Shown piece after piece: positions 1 to 12,596 of a stretch of DNA of 64,000 nt. The position numbers were made by a program, and so were the translations under genes. The notes below the pieces were generated by a model. The model searched no databases. It was not told the DNA's origin and was given only the letters and a program-made list of their open reading frames with translations. How positions within the stretch are numbered: the first letter of the stretch is position 1; each line of letters starts with the position of its first letter. This stretch comes from Planococcus citri (Eukaryota; Arthropoda; Insecta; Hemiptera; Pseudococcidae): the NCBI RefSeq assembly GCF_950023065.1, contig NC_088679.1, positions 71,734,001-71,798,000 of the forward strand, read 5' to 3'.

Positions 1-1707
1 AAAATGGCCCTACTCTGGGGGGGGGGCACAGTTTCACCGTATGGGCACGTGGGGGGCTAAAAATGTTTGTGGGGTCATTTTAACGCACAATCTCCAACAT
101 ACTTCAATTTCAGCGAAATTGAGACCATAAATTTTTCCGCTCCACTGGTATAGCAAAATAGCAAATTATTGTTTTCTCACAGGGGAGGAGGTAAACAATT
201 TCTGGGGGCTGTTTTGGTTCAAAGGGGGAATATTGGGATGCGATAGATTGAAAACAATCAGAAATTTAAAAAAATTGCATCATTTTTTCAATTTTTTAAA
301 AATTGGGGGGCATTCTGGTACCACTTTTTTTTACATAGGGGGTTGAAACTTCGTAGGATTGATTTTTTCATCAAATGGAACAACTTTGGGGGGTGGGAGC
401 AGGAAAATTCCAACTTCGAAAATAAAGATCACCTTACCCCTCCCCCAAAAATAAGATAATTAGGTATTAGGCAGAGATATAAATTTTGAATTGACACAGA
501 AATTTGAATTTTCTTAGACACGTAATTCAATTTTGATAATTTGAAATTTTTTCTTCTTCTTTTTTTACTCAAGTGCAAATTTATCACAGTAGGTATAAAA
601 ATCTGGTTTCGAGCCAGCAGTAAGTAAATACTTAATTTTAAAAAAACTCATGTTAAAATTCAATGAAAGGGTTATCAAAGGGCAATAGGGTGGGAAATTA
701 CAAGAACTGAATTTAGTTTTCATTTCTTCGTCTTCTTCAGCTCTCGGAGTTCAAATCATTAGAATTTACCTATTTTAAAATTATAGAGGTCCTTGTACCT
801 ACCAGAGTGTGAAGATGCAATTCTGATGACTAGTTTGTTGAAAAAGAAGATAAAAAAGAGTTTTTTCTTGTTGTAATGCTTTCAATAATTTACAGTTCAA
901 TTATGAATTTTGAATTTTGAATTTTTCATGTACTGGTATTTCACTCAAATACCCGCAGACATAATAAGCTCAAGTTTCACCAGTCTTGAGATAATATACA
1001 AGCTCTAAAAAAAAGAGTAGGTTATAGGTATGGCTATTTCGAAACGATGATGGTCATTTCACAACCGGATGACTGAAAAATTGCAGCCCCTCTGAACTTT
1101 TTTTCGCAAAAAATAGTTACACTTTGTCACATAATTTCAACAAGACGGAAATCTGGCAACATTTTTTAGTCCGTGAACAATTGAAAGCGAAATCACAAGA
1201 CTCGACTTAATTTTCAGTTCGAGTTGATGATAACTTAATTCATACTAAGCTCGCTCGTAAGACTTTGAAGTCATAAAAGCATTATCCATGGCAATTTACT
1301 TTTGTTGTTGCCTCTCAAAAACTCACGTTTCGATTTACCTACCTAATAGGAGAAAAAAATTCCGTCTGAAAAATTAGATACCTTTAATCATATTATCGAA
1401 CGACGCACATTAAAATTTAGTATCAGGATCAAGACCAAACCGAATTCCAATTAGGAAAAAATGTTCTTCAAAATACGAATCACGTTGCATCTAATGACAC
1501 TTCAAGTACAACGACTACCTATCTATTAGTAGATATATCAGCTTATCAAACACGATAATTTAAAATAAGTTACAATTTTTTCACAAAGTTATAATAAATA
1601 AGTATACCTAATCTTGAAAAATTAACAAGTAAACACATTGGTCACTTTTACGATGGGTAGGTCATTTTTAATTAGTTGCATTACATTTTCATAAGCTCAT
1701 CACTTTT
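1..1707. other. Region downstream of gene A, no gene seen
   Basis: Starts with G-rich runs (GGGGGG near 20-60, 300, 390) resembling decayed repeat. From about 1076 it matches 7335 onward, the 3' flank of gene B, as part of the A/B duplication. Confidence 0.6.
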
Positions 1708-4700
1708 TCATGTGGTGCAACTGCCAGTTGTAACCTGTTTCTGGTCGTCCATTCTCCGAGAAAGTAAATATGCTGCGCTGTAATGAAATAATTTAATTAC
1801 CTATTGAGATACATCTACCAATTTTAATCCTATAAGAACCTACAGATCTGCTGCGTTGAATTTATTTTCAAAATAGCAACGAAACACCTAACAAGGGAAC
1901 TACCTGAACCGGCAGAAACGAAAATGAACGAATCAAAGCTAGATTGAAAGGGGATCACCTCAGGACCCCAAATCCAAAATTTCAAGTGCTGAAGTTGATT
2001 TCTCGATTTTTGGTGAATTTTTGAAAATTAAAAAATCCAAAAAATTATCAAAAATACCAAAAATAGAAAATATTGATGAAAATTGGAATTTTCTCGAGAA
2101 GTGGTTCAGATGACGTCCCTAACTCATTTACAACTATTGAAATCCGTAAAACCTCAATTCTAGTCATTCTGGAGCCTCCAGCGATTTTTTATCATTTCTC
2201 CAGAAACTTGAAATTGCTCTGAAACGGCTAAAAATCAACTTCAGCACAAATCACTCCATTTGGGGCCCATGTGGGTTGCCTTTAACCATTTTTTGCGGTT
2301 GTCGCGAAACTTGGCGTCTGCCGGTTCAGATGTGTATTTTTGCCCATTGGAAAAAATGCCAAAATTTGAAAATGTTAAATATTCCATCTTTTGCGATGCT
2401 ACCTATCCGAAATCGAGCTCCGACCTATTTTCGATGTTCCGAATAGGTAAAACCCCCATTTCGACCATTCTGGAGCCTCCAGCGATTTTTTTTCATTTCT
2501 CCAGAAACTTGAAATTGCTCTGGAACGGCTAAAAATCAACTTCAGCACAAATCACTCTATTTGGGGCCTATGTGGGTTGCCTTTAACCACTTTTTGTGGT
2601 TGTCGCGAAAATTGGCGTCTGCCGGTTCAAATAAGTATGTGTTTTGGCCATTTACTTGTACATGTGCAGTACCAAGTAGGCACATTTATATACTTTCTTT
2701 GAAAAAAACCACACGTTAGAGCTTGAATCAGGATAGGTAGCATCACAAAAGATGGAATATTAAACATTTTCAAATTTTGCCGTTTATTCATTGCACATTT
2801 GCACAAGTCAATGGGCAAAAATACACATCTGAACTGGCAGATGCCGATTTTCGGGACAACTGCAAAAAAGGGTTAAAGGCAATCCACATTGGCCCCAAAT
2901 ATGGTGATTTGTGCTGAAGTTGATTTTTAGCCGTTTCAGAGCAATTTCAAGTTTCTGGAGAAATGATAAAAAATCGCTGGAGGCTCCAGAATGGTCGAAA
3001 TGGGGGTTTTACCTATTCGGAACATCGAAAATAGGTCGGAGCTCGATTTCGGATAGGTAGCATCGCAAAAGATGGAATATTTAACATTTTCAAATTTTGG
3101 CATTTTTTCCAATGGGCAAAAATACACATCTGAACCGGCAGACGCCAAGTTTCGCGACAACCGCAAAAAATGGTTAAAGGCAACCCACATGGGCCCCAAA
3201 TGGAGTGATTTGTGCTGAAGTTGATTTTTAGCCGTTTCAGAGCAATTTCAAGTTTCTGGAGAAATGATAAAAAATCGCTGGAGGCTCCAGAATGACTAGA
3301 ATTGAGGTTTTACGGATTTCAATAGTTGTAAATGAGTTAGGGACGCCATCTGAACCACTTCTCGAGAAAATTCCAATTTTCATCAATATTTTCTATTTTT
3401 GGTATTTTTGATAATTTTTTGGATTTTTTAATTTTCAAAAATTCACCAAAAATCGAGAAATCAACTTCAGCACTTGAAATTTTGGATTTGGGGTCCTGAG
3501 GTGGTCCCCTTTCAATCTTGCTTTGATTCGTTCATTTTTGTTTCTGCCGGTTCAGGTAGTTCCCTTGTAAGATATGTATTGTACGACCTATGCTTACCAG
3601 TACAAAATAATAACTCCGATATCCATTATGGCACTAAGGATGAAAAAAGCACCTGGGAAGACATCTATGGTGTTTTGAAAAATAATATTATACGCTGGAT
3701 GGCAAATAGGAATAAATAAACAAAACACGCTACAAACAGCATACAATCTTCCTACAATTGAACAAAAAAATATAGAAGAAATAAGTACATAGATAAGAGT
3801 AAGAGTTCCTAATATCGACCACTTTTTTGTTTTTTGCTACCATATCAAATCCCTTTTGAGATAGAAAACCTCAAAATGGCTTAAGAATTTTTTTTCTTCA
3901 ACAATTTAGGATGGAAATTCGACATTTTGGGTTCCTATTATCTGCCATTCTGTAAAATGCTCAAAATTAAGATAAAAATAGGTGCACCGAAAGCAACCTT
4001 TCGAGTAAATATACAATGACCGGATTAATTCATTTTTGGATCGAATGGGGTGCCCCAATTTTGACCTCCCACCGTTTATGTGATTTTTATAGTGGCCGAA
4101 ACTAGGATACACAATGAAAATACTCGTAGAATTGATAAGGGAATTTGCCAAACTCACTCTCAGTTAATCCATAAATTCATCAACCTGTTTCTTTCGTTGA
4201 AACTACCAATTTTATTAGGTACCTACCTAACTTATACATATGTGTACGTAGCTACGTACATTTTCCTGGACTGCGAAAATTCACATTGACTCGCTGAATT
4301 TCGTTTTTTGGGAATATTTGTGAGTTTTGACTTTCCAGTGGTACAAGGTAATTTTTGATTTATTCATTTCGTTTGTGAAAAAGGAAGGGACACAAAAAAA
4401 TCCAGGAAAGTTTGGGCGTTATTGGCTGAAGTAGCACAGTGAACGGATTTAGAGCAGTGGTCGATATTAGGTACACATCTTTAATTCGTACCAACTTCGA
4501 GTATAATGAAATTATTTCTAAAAGGTTCTAATCTACTTACCATACTCACTACTGTCGTAATATTTACTGAGGAATGATCCAGATACTGATGCAGCTGTAC
4601 CGTGAAACATTTCAAATAAAGGAACTAAAAAAGACCATAAAGTTTTAATTGAAACTATTGCCTTATTTTGTAAAATAGGTAATTTTTCCGATTTTTTTTT

Positions 4701-5944
4701 TAAATCTTCAAAACCACTTACCTATGTAAAGATGCCAATCATCGTGGGCAAATAAATACCCCAGAACAGCTATTGTATCCCAAAACCCAGCAAACATTCC
4801 AATAACGCCGTCGTGAATTTTGAAATACTTGCTGAGCACAACGGAGCAAAATATCGTACCTGAGAACATCGTGTTTTTTAAATTTACACCATCGCGTAAT
4901 ATTTAAACGTACCTATTTGAGTCAAATTTGATCACTAACCAAGAATGATTGCAGTATTTTTATAAAGGACATAAACGCTATATCGTCTCTCATCCCAATG
5001 AAATTTATACCTGAAGAATAAATAAAAAACTGTTTTTTCTCCTGAAAAGAAAATAAATTCTCCCTTCAAAATTACGATTTGGCTTCATACGTGATTAAAC
5101 ACATCAAGTTGTGTAGGAAATTACCTTCCATTGCGAAGTACACGAAAAGAAAACAGACCATCATTAAAGTAACAATAATTCTTCGACGACCGAGACTCTT
5201 CTTGAAAACAACTCTAAAGCTATCAACGACTCGGCTCAGATTAAAACAGTGGAGAAAATGACGTTTTTTCTCTACAGGAACCGATACATCTTTGACAAAA
5301 ATCCAAGTCAATATTAACGAGATCATCGAGAACACGAGACACAACAAGTACGAATAAAAGAACCCTATTGCTCTAAGAATAAATCCAGCTCCTCCACTGC
5401 CCAATTGCTCGCATATTGCTCTCACAGCTAATAAAATGCCCAAACGCATTGTACGATTTTCCGCATTCGATACATCGCACACGTAAAGGTCGGTCGATGT
5501 GAACATAAGCACAATTCCTCCACTAATCATTTCGCAGCCCATTTCCGAAAATGCAGCTAGCAGCGGATGCCATTGCCAAAAATACGAATTCAAGTAGCCC
5601 GATAAAGATTGCATAATTATTCCAATTATTGGCAGGTAAATCAAAGGTAGGCGACGTTTTCCAGCTTCGTCGCTCCAGCTACTTAATAAGATGGTGTAAA
5701 TTACACACACCGTCATTACCACGAAACGATAATCCGAATTCATTTTCGAGGTGAATAGAATTCCTTGTTTTTCGTCGTCACATTTTGTATTCAAGTCTGG
5801 CTCCGAAGTTTGGTTGAATCGACATGATTTCTGTAAGTATAAATTTGTATTTACCGCGCTTAAGATGAGATAGGTGGTGAAATAGAAAAATAAACATGGC
5901 TCGACGGTCACATGCTCGAATAGCGCAGCCCACGTAATTAACAT
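1708..5944 (-). CDS. Gene A: SLC46-type (PCFT-like) MFS transporter, six exons
   Basis: Exons read on the minus strand are 5125-5944, 4940-5041, 4722-4859, 4541-4624, 3598-3751 and 1708-1777, all with GT..AG borders and a continuous frame, giving 455 residues. The start is the ATG at 5944; the in-frame GTG at 5947 is not a likely eukaryotic start. Exon 1 encodes helices 1-6. It contains a loop with an N-glycosylation sequon (NQT, about residue 44) and the acidic EPDLNTKCDDE stretch, then the MFS loop motif DEAGKRR (residues 92-98), equivalent to the DxxGRR loop of PCFT. Exon 2 is helix 7 (YKFHWDERRYS); exons 3-6 give helices 8-12 and a short tail ending SCTT. The family moves folates or other organic anions with protons, or muropeptides, across plasma or lysosomal membranes; the substrate here is unknown. 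Intron 5 (1.8 kb) holds a foldback element. Nearly identical to gene B. Confidence 0.88.
1892..3567. mobile_element. Foldback DNA element in intron 5 of gene A (3-bp TAA duplication)
   Basis: Two nearly identical arms of about 700 bp (1892-2630 and 2830-3567) in opposite orientation around a loop of about 200 bp. Ends are CAAGGGAACTACCTGAACC and its complement, flanked by TAA on both sides. Each arm also repeats a segment of about 300 bp twice (CTCCAGCGATTTTT...GTCTGCCGG). A 3-bp TAA duplication fits PIF/Harbinger, but there is no transposase to confirm it. The mirrored 87-90 codon frames in the arms are a by-product of the inverted repeat. Gene B lacks it at the matching place. Confidence 0.75.
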
Positions 5945-5971
5945 CACTGTAACCTGTAGTTAAATTTAACG

Positions 5972-5977
5972 TCGCGA
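5972..5977. promoter_or_regulatory. Conserved TCGCGA upstream of gene A (also B and C)
   Basis: TCGCGA lies 27-30 bases upstream of the start ATG in A (5972-5977), B (12626-12631) and C (20973-20978), in a short context TTG(T)TCGCGACRTT on the gene strand. It may be part of the 5' UTR or promoter, or only shared ancestry. Confidence 0.3.
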
Positions 5978-6529
5978 CAATGATAAGGCAAGTCTAGGTA
6001 TAACCGATTGAAACACATACTCGTACTAATGTTGGAAGTTTATCTTTTACCAATAAAGTACTTCATTTGGTGTATTATCTAGGTAAGTAGTACTTACAAA
6101 AACCACTTATGCATTCAACTCGAAAAATTCGCACCTCGGGAGTAATAAGGTTACATTTCAAAAAAAATCTATTTTGACATTTTCGCATTTTTGGGGTTTA
6201 TATGACTCCCCTCAACCAAAAATAACACTTTGAGTTGGGTACATTATCTAGATCTTGTATAAATGCAAATGGTCCAACTCAAAATCTCAACAACATTGCA
6301 AGTTGTTTGGAGTTATAAGGATACATCTCAAAAAACTCCGCCTTTTTTGAGTAAATTTTGTACATACAAAATGTTAAAAAACAGTTTTGATTGTTTGTCA
6401 GATAATAAATAGTCACAAGAAGTGCATTTTTTTTATTTGTTTGTACCAAATGGAACAAAAATTTTATATTGATCACTTTTCAGAAAAATGAATTTGCACA
6501 TGTAATGAAATTTTAATTTTTTGAGAAAA

Positions 6530-6660
6530 ACTCAAAAACTAAGCACTCTAGAAAAAAACTAATAACATAATGTCGATTGGAAATTTAATTCTTTACAACT
6601 TTGTTACCATGAATTTTTCTTTTGGATGCTTCCTTTCGCCTCCAGATGAATTTTAAACTA
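6530..6660. repeat. 180-bp dispersed repeat, diverged copy
   Basis: Shares ACTCTAGAAAAAAACTAA and ATGTCGATTGGAAATTTAAT with copies at 51130, 58855 and 59031, in the same order, ending in a CGCCTCCAGA stretch. Confidence 0.6.
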
Positions 6661-6719
6661 CCAACTAGAACACTTCACTTTTTATTCACTCGCGAAAATC
6701 GTATCTTACTTTTTGTCGT

Positions 6720-6990
6720 TCAATTATCCTTCTTTTTCGTGGACATCACTTATTTATCGTTCATTCTGTCAAAAACTTCTCGTGGAAATTGTTTATTTTT
6801 TATTGTTCTTACTATCGTATCATATATATCGATATATCGTGGATACCACCTACCTTATCGTTCGTTTTTTAAGAAATCTTGCAATACATTTTTTTATTGT
6901 GAAATACACTTTTTTATCATGCAATTCTCTTTTTCATCGTGAATACTTATTTATCGTGATAATCCACTACCCTGTTATCGTGCTAACCCC
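6720..6990. repeat. Iterated TTATCGTG motif array
   Basis: About a dozen copies of (T)TATCGTG, TCGTGGA or close variants, spaced roughly 15-30 bp and separated by AT-rich DNA, for example TTTATCGTTC, ATATCGTGGA, TTCATCGTGAA, TTATCGTGAT, TTATCGTGCT. Not an exact tandem repeat. Short frames across it are not convincing genes. Confidence 0.6.
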
Positions 6991-8006
6991 CTTTTTTAAA
7001 AATTGTAAAAAATTAAAAAATCATTTTTTATTTCTGCGTCAAGGTTTTTCTCCAAAATGATTCTATTTTCAAGTAAAAACTTCCCCCAAGTCTCCCAGTT
7101 ATTTCAGTCTCCTTTCCCAAAAATAGATTTTTTTTCTTGAATAAAATAAATCAAAGTCAGCGAAATTTTTTTATCTTTTCAGTTGTCGCAGAATTGTTTT
7201 AAATAACCACTTTTTCAAGGCGAAACTTTCCTTGGTTTCTTTCTCTCACAAAATTAAAAAAAAAAGAAGCGAAGAAGTGAAGTCTGTACCTAAATTATTC
7301 AAGGTCAAAATCCTTCTAAATATCTGAGGCCAAAATTGCAGCCCTCTGAACTTTTTGTCACAAAGAATACGCTTTGTCACATAATTTCAACAAAAAGGAA
7401 AGCTGGCAACATTTTTCGGTCCCCTGGTGAACAAGTCGAAAGCGAAATCGCAAGACTCGACTTAAATTTTCAGTTCGACTTGACGATAACTTGATTCATA
7501 ATAAACTTGCACGTAACACTTCGAAATCATAAAAACATAATTCCACAGCAGTTCACTTTTGTTGTCGCCTCTCGAAAATTCACGTTTCGATTTATACCTA
7601 CTTAGTCATTAAATCAGTACCTATTAATAGGAAAAAAATTTCGCCTGAAAAATTACGTTTAATTATATTGAACGACGCACATTAAAATTTAGTAGCAGGA
7701 TCAAGACCAAACCGAATTCCAATTAGGAAAAATGCATGTACTTCAAAATACGAACACTTTGCATCTTATGACATTGCAAGTACGACTACCGATCTATTAG
7801 CACATATATCAGCTTATCAAACGCGATAATTTAAAATAAGTTACAATTTTTTCACAAAATTATTAGGTAGATATCTACTTATATGTAGTTATACCTAATT
7901 TTGAAAAATTAACAAGTAAACAACTTGTATTTAGCATTGGTCACTTTTACGATGGATAGGTCATTTTTAATTAGTCGCATTACATTTTCATGAGCTCATC
8001 ACTTTT

Positions 8007-11000
8007 TCATGTGGTGCAACTGCCAGTTGTAACCTGTTTCTGTTCGTCGACCCTCCGAGAAAGCAAATATGCTATGCTGAAATGAAATAATTTAATTAAA
8101 TATTGATATAGTACATCTACCTATTATAATTTATTCTAAAATCTATAAAATCTGCTGCGTTGAATTTGTTTAAAATAGCGACGAAACACCTATGATGTTG
8201 TACCTATTGTATCTATGTAGGTATTATAGGGTGTACTTTATTTTGCAAATTCGGAATGCAGAAATAAACCAGTGAAATTGGTGAAAAATTCATGGAAATA
8301 AACGATTCTAAAACTTTTTGAACGTTGAAAAATTGCTCAAATTATGTAATAAATTTCTCAAAATTGTTGAGAAGAATCAAAATAGTGTAAATTGATAAAA
8401 AATTAAATAATTGAATAATTTCTGAAATTTCAACAGAAAAGCAACAGAACTAGTGACGAATTTATTGAAAAATCAAAATATCCTTAAAATGAATTGAAAT
8501 TATTGGGAAACTGGTTGCTTAAACATGTATGTAGGTACTTGATTGTAGTCATTCATGAAAATTTGAATTTTCTCCTGTGTTGTCGTTCAAAATCTTACTT
8601 TATCATTCTAACACTCATTATCTGTCAGGAGAAGTTGTCTTGATTCATAAACAAAAATAGACGTGGTGATGACCTGTTACTAGTGATGACAAAACTTTTA
8701 CATTTTCAGTTCAAATTTTCAGTTTTTAGTTTCAGATTTGCTTATTTCAGTTCAAGTTTTCAGTTTCAGTTTTGCTTCTTTTTGTTCAAGTTTTCATTTT
8801 TCACTTTTCAGTTTCAGTTTTTCTCATTTCAGTAAGTTTTAGTTTCAGTTTCTCCATTTTAGTTCAAATTTTCAACCAGTTTCAGTTTCAGTTTTCCATC
8901 ACTGGTTTTTACCATCTAATTAGTTGCTAATACCCCTCTGGCTGGCGTTCAAACCACCTTTTTTGTCCTGTGTTTATATATGTAGGTACCAGAGCTGAAA
9001 ATGGTTACGCTACCCGCTTATCCATATCTGATTAAAATACCAGTCTAACTCGCTAGTAGCTTGTATCAAGTTGATTTGGGTACAGATAGTAGCATATAGT
9101 GAGCACAACCCGATCGTTTTCGCACTTAGTCTGCGCACGCGCACGCACCCCAAAACTTGATAATGAGTCCAAGGAGTTTCACTTCGATACCTGTTGTGTG
9201 ATTGACATTTGACAGTTATTGATGACAATGATGAGGTCATGTTGGTACACCCACTACGCATACAACATGCTACCAGCTACAATGTGAACTGGTGTGAAAT
9301 TTTTTCAACTTGCTACCAGCTACTTGCGAGCAGCGGGAATTTACAGTCTGGGTACAGTAGTTACCCGCTGTTAGCAAGTACCGTTTTCAGCTCTAGTAGG
9401 TACCAGAGCTGAAAATGGTTATGCTACCTGCTCACCAGTATCTGGTTAAAATACCGGCTGAACCCGCTGGTGGTTGGTATTGAGTTGATTCAGGTATAGA
9501 TAGTAGCGCATAGCGAGCACAACCCAATTTTTTTCGCACATAGTCTGCGAATGCACCCCAAAACTTGATAATGCGTAAGTGGGAGGAGTTACACTTTGAC
9601 ACCTGTTGTTTGTATGTGTGATTGATGTTTCGACAGTGACTGATGACAATGATGACGTCATGTTGGTACACCGGCTACGCATTCAACGTGCTACAAGCAG
9701 GGTTGAAAACTGTTTGGAACCACCACAACCACTTTTATAGGTCAGGTGAAACAGGAACCAGAACCATCAGAACCGTTTCAAAATTTGGAAAAGAGAAGTA
9801 CCAAAAGAACAGCCATATGAAATGATTTTGAAACAATTTAGAACTATTTAGAACCAATTGAGTTTTTTAAGGAAAGAACAACCAGAACAGGAACCAGAAC
9901 AAGTTTCAAATAAGAAGAACCATCGGAACTCTTTTCAGGAATCAGTTCTTTTTGGTCCCTTCATCATTGAAACTTCATTTTTTTTTACCAAAGTGAAATA
10001 AGAATTCGTGTTTTTCATGCAAAATAAGCGAGGTAACGGGGAATTTTTTCAAATTTCCAATTTTTTGCCATTTTTTGGACCTGGACCTGGAACCATTTGG
10101 AACCATTTTTTAATTGGTGGAACAACCAGCGCCACCAGCAAAAGATCAAAGGAGGAGTAAAAGGAACCACCAGAACCATTTGAGTTTGAGAAGAATTGAG
10201 AACCATTTTGGAAGAACAATGTGAAAGGTACTTTTTGGAACCAGAACAAAACCATTACAAAGCCATGTCTGAGAACCTTTTCAGAACCAAAACCGGGAAC
10301 CACTAATATTCTAAGGTTCTAAGAACCACCACCATCACAACCAATTCAATTTGAAACGGTTTTCAACCCTGGCTACAAGTTATGATGTGAGCCCATGTGA
10401 AATTTTTTCAACTCAGCCTCAGGCTTGAGCTATTAGCAAGAAGCAAGAATTTACAGTACAGATACAGTAGTTACCCGCTGTCAGCGAGTACCGTTTTCAG
10501 CTCTGGTAGGTACCTTAATTCTCTTTTTATTTTGCCATTATCAATCCAAAAAACCTACCAAGTACATATAGCGCAGCCAAGAGCACCCAGTGGGAGAAAT
10601 TGGTATTACTCAGGATATTTTGCCAATGTGGCTGGCAGTTGGGTGTCTTATTTAGCAGGTGCAGTGTCCATAGTTCACAGTGTTAAAGATTTTGTCTGAT
10701 AGGTATGTACTTCAATTTTTTCACATTTTGTAAAATTGGGACTCTCACCAGCACCCATACTTTTCACCAAGGAGGCTGAAAATTTCATGGCGTGATTTTC
10801 TCACCCCAGGACCAGGTAACAACTTTAGGAAGAGGGAGTGGAAAATAATGGAAAAAAATTTATATCGTATAAATAAGGTACACCCTGTACCTAGTATATC
10901 TACTTATACTTACCAGTACAAAATAATAACTCCGAGATCTATTATGACACTAAGTATGAAAAAAGCACCTGGGAATACATCTATGGTTTTTTGAAAAATA

Positions 11001-12596
11001 ATATTATAAGCTGGATGGCAAATAGGAAGAAATAAACAAATCACAGCACAAACGGAATACAATCTTCCTGAAATTGAACAAAAAAATAAGAAAGAAATAG
11101 GTAAGTGGGTAACTGTTGTAAAATTATTGCTAAAAGTTGTGAACCTACTTACCATATTCACTACTGTCGTAATATTTACTGAGAAATGATCCAGCTACTG
11201 ATGAAGCTGTACCATGAAACATTTCAAATAAAGGAACTAAAAAAGAACGCACAGATTTTAAGAAAATCAAAACTTGCTGTATTTTGTAAAATAAATATTT
11301 TTAAAACTTCAAAAAAAAAAATACTTATTGCAACATCATTCTTCAAAATCACTCACCTACGTAAAGATGCCAATCATCATAGGCAAATAAATACCCTATT
11401 ACAGCTATTGTATCCCAAAACCCAGCAATCATTCCAATAACGCCGTCGTGAATTTTGAAACACTTGCTTAGCACAACAGAGCAAAATATCGTACCTGAGA
11501 ACATTGTATTTTTTAAATTTACACCTTCGCGTGATATTTATTAAACGTACTTACCTATTTGAGTCAAATTTGATCACTAACCAAAAATAATTGCAGTATT
11601 TTTGTAAAGAACATACGTGCTATATCGTCTCTCATCCCAGTGAAATTTATACCTGAAAAATAGATAAAAAACTGTTTTTTCTCCTGAAAAAAAAAAAAAT
11701 GAATTCTTTCAAAATTATGATTTGGCTTCATACGTGATGTGATTAGTTACACATATCGAATTTTGAACAAAATTACCTTGCATTGCGAAGTACACGAAAA
11801 GAAAACAGATCATCATCAAAGTAACAATAATTCTTCGACGACCGAGACTCTTCTTGAAAACAACTCTAAAGCTATCAACGACTCGGCTCAGATTAAAACA
11901 GTGGAGAAAATGTCGTTTTTTCTCTACAGGAACCGACACATCATTGACAAAAATCCAAGTCAATATTAACGAGATCATCGAAAACACGAGACACAACAAG
12001 TACGAATAAAAGAACCCTATTGCTCTAAGAATAAATCCAGCTCCTCCACTGCCCAATTGCTCACACGTTGCTCTCACAGCTAATAAAATTCCTAAACGCA
12101 TTGTACGATTTTCCTCATTCGATACATCGCACAAGTAAAGCTGGGTCGATGTAAACATAAGCGCAATCCCTCCAGTAAGCATTTCGAAGCCCATTTCCGA
12201 AAATGCAGCTAGCAATGGATGCCATTGCCAAAAATACGAATTCAAGCAGCCCGATAAAGATTGCATAATTAGTCCAACTATTGGCAGGTAAATCAAAGGT
12301 AGGCGACGTCTTCCAGCTTCGTCGCTCCAGCTAGTTGATAGGATGGTGTAAATTAAACATACCGTCATTGACACGAAACGATAATCCGAATTTATTTTCG
12401 AGGTGAATAGAACTCCTTGTTTTTCGTCGTCACATTTTGTATTCAAGTCTGGCTCCGAGGTTTGGTTGAATCGACACGATTTTTGTAGATATAAATTTGT
12501 ATTTACCGTGTCTAAGATGAGAGAAGTGGTTAGGTAAAAAAATAAACATGGCTCGACGGTCACATGCTCGAATAAAGCATTCCACGTAATTAACAT
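8007..12596 (-). CDS. Gene B: SLC46-type MFS transporter, six exons (recent copy of A)
   Basis: Exons are 11777-12596, 11582-11683, 11357-11494, 11153-11236, 10914-11067 and 8007-8076 on the minus strand, with the same phases as gene A and the same 455-residue product. The start ATG at 12596 begins MLITWNALFEH. Visible marks are the NQT sequon, CDDE acidic loop, DEAGRRR after helix 2 (MFS motif A region) and the central-loop stretch VVDSFRVVFKKSLGRRR. The C-terminus ends TTGSCTT as in A. Intron 5 is swollen to 2.8 kb by tandem and nested hAT-type elements. All six exons are open and splice sites intact, so I read it as functional. Substrate specificity cannot be told from sequence alone. Confidence 0.88.
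8681..8904. mobile_element. Small hAT-like MITE filled with CAGTTTCAGTTTT repeats
   Basis: Ends TAGTGATG...CATCACTG are inverted repeats. Flanks CCTGTTAC and GTTTTTAC match at five of eight bases, so a decayed 8-bp duplication is possible. The inside is a degenerate run of CAGTTTCAGTTTT units. Confidence 0.4.
8990..9395. mobile_element. hAT-type MITE, family 1, copy 1
   Basis: 406 bp with ends CAGAGCTGAAAATGG and CCGTTTTCAGCTCTA, and a perfect 8-bp target duplication GTAGGTAC (8982-8989, 9396-9403). An 8-bp duplication with YAGNG ends is the hAT signature. No coding capacity. Lies in intron 5 of gene B. Confidence 0.85.
9404..10505. mobile_element. hAT-type MITE, family 1, copy 2 (interrupted)
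   Basis: Same ends as copy 1 and the same duplication GTAGGTAC on both sides (9396-9403 and 10506-10513); the left one is shared with copy 1. Without the nested element at 9698-10371 and its duplication it is about 420 bp. Confidence 0.85.
9698..10371. mobile_element. hAT-type MITE, family 2, nested in family 1
   Basis: 674 bp with ends CAGGGTTGAAAAC and GTTTTCAACCCTG and a perfect 8-bp duplication GCTACAAG (9690-9697, 10372-10379). The interior is rich in GGAACCA/AGAACC units. No transposase. Confidence 0.85.

Larger units (their letters stand above)
5945..8006. other. A-B intergenic region
   Basis: 5945-6130 matches the upstream flank of gene B (12597-12780); 7335-8006 matches the 3' flank of A. 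Between them lie a diverged 180-bp repeat and the TTATCGTG array. No gene. Confidence 0.6.

Noticed and set aside
2260..3199. Two open frames encoding almost the same 87-90 residue protein on opposite strands
   Set aside because: They are the two arms of the foldback element read in mirror image; no domain, and the arms repeat internally.
5945..5947. GTG as start of gene A, three bases upstream of the ATG
   Set aside because: Eukaryotic starts use ATG; the ATG at 5944 aligns with the start of gene B.
6622..7060. Overlapping 106- and 115-codon frames
   Set aside because: They run through the TTATCGTG array; Phe/Ser-rich translations typical of T-rich DNA, with no domain.
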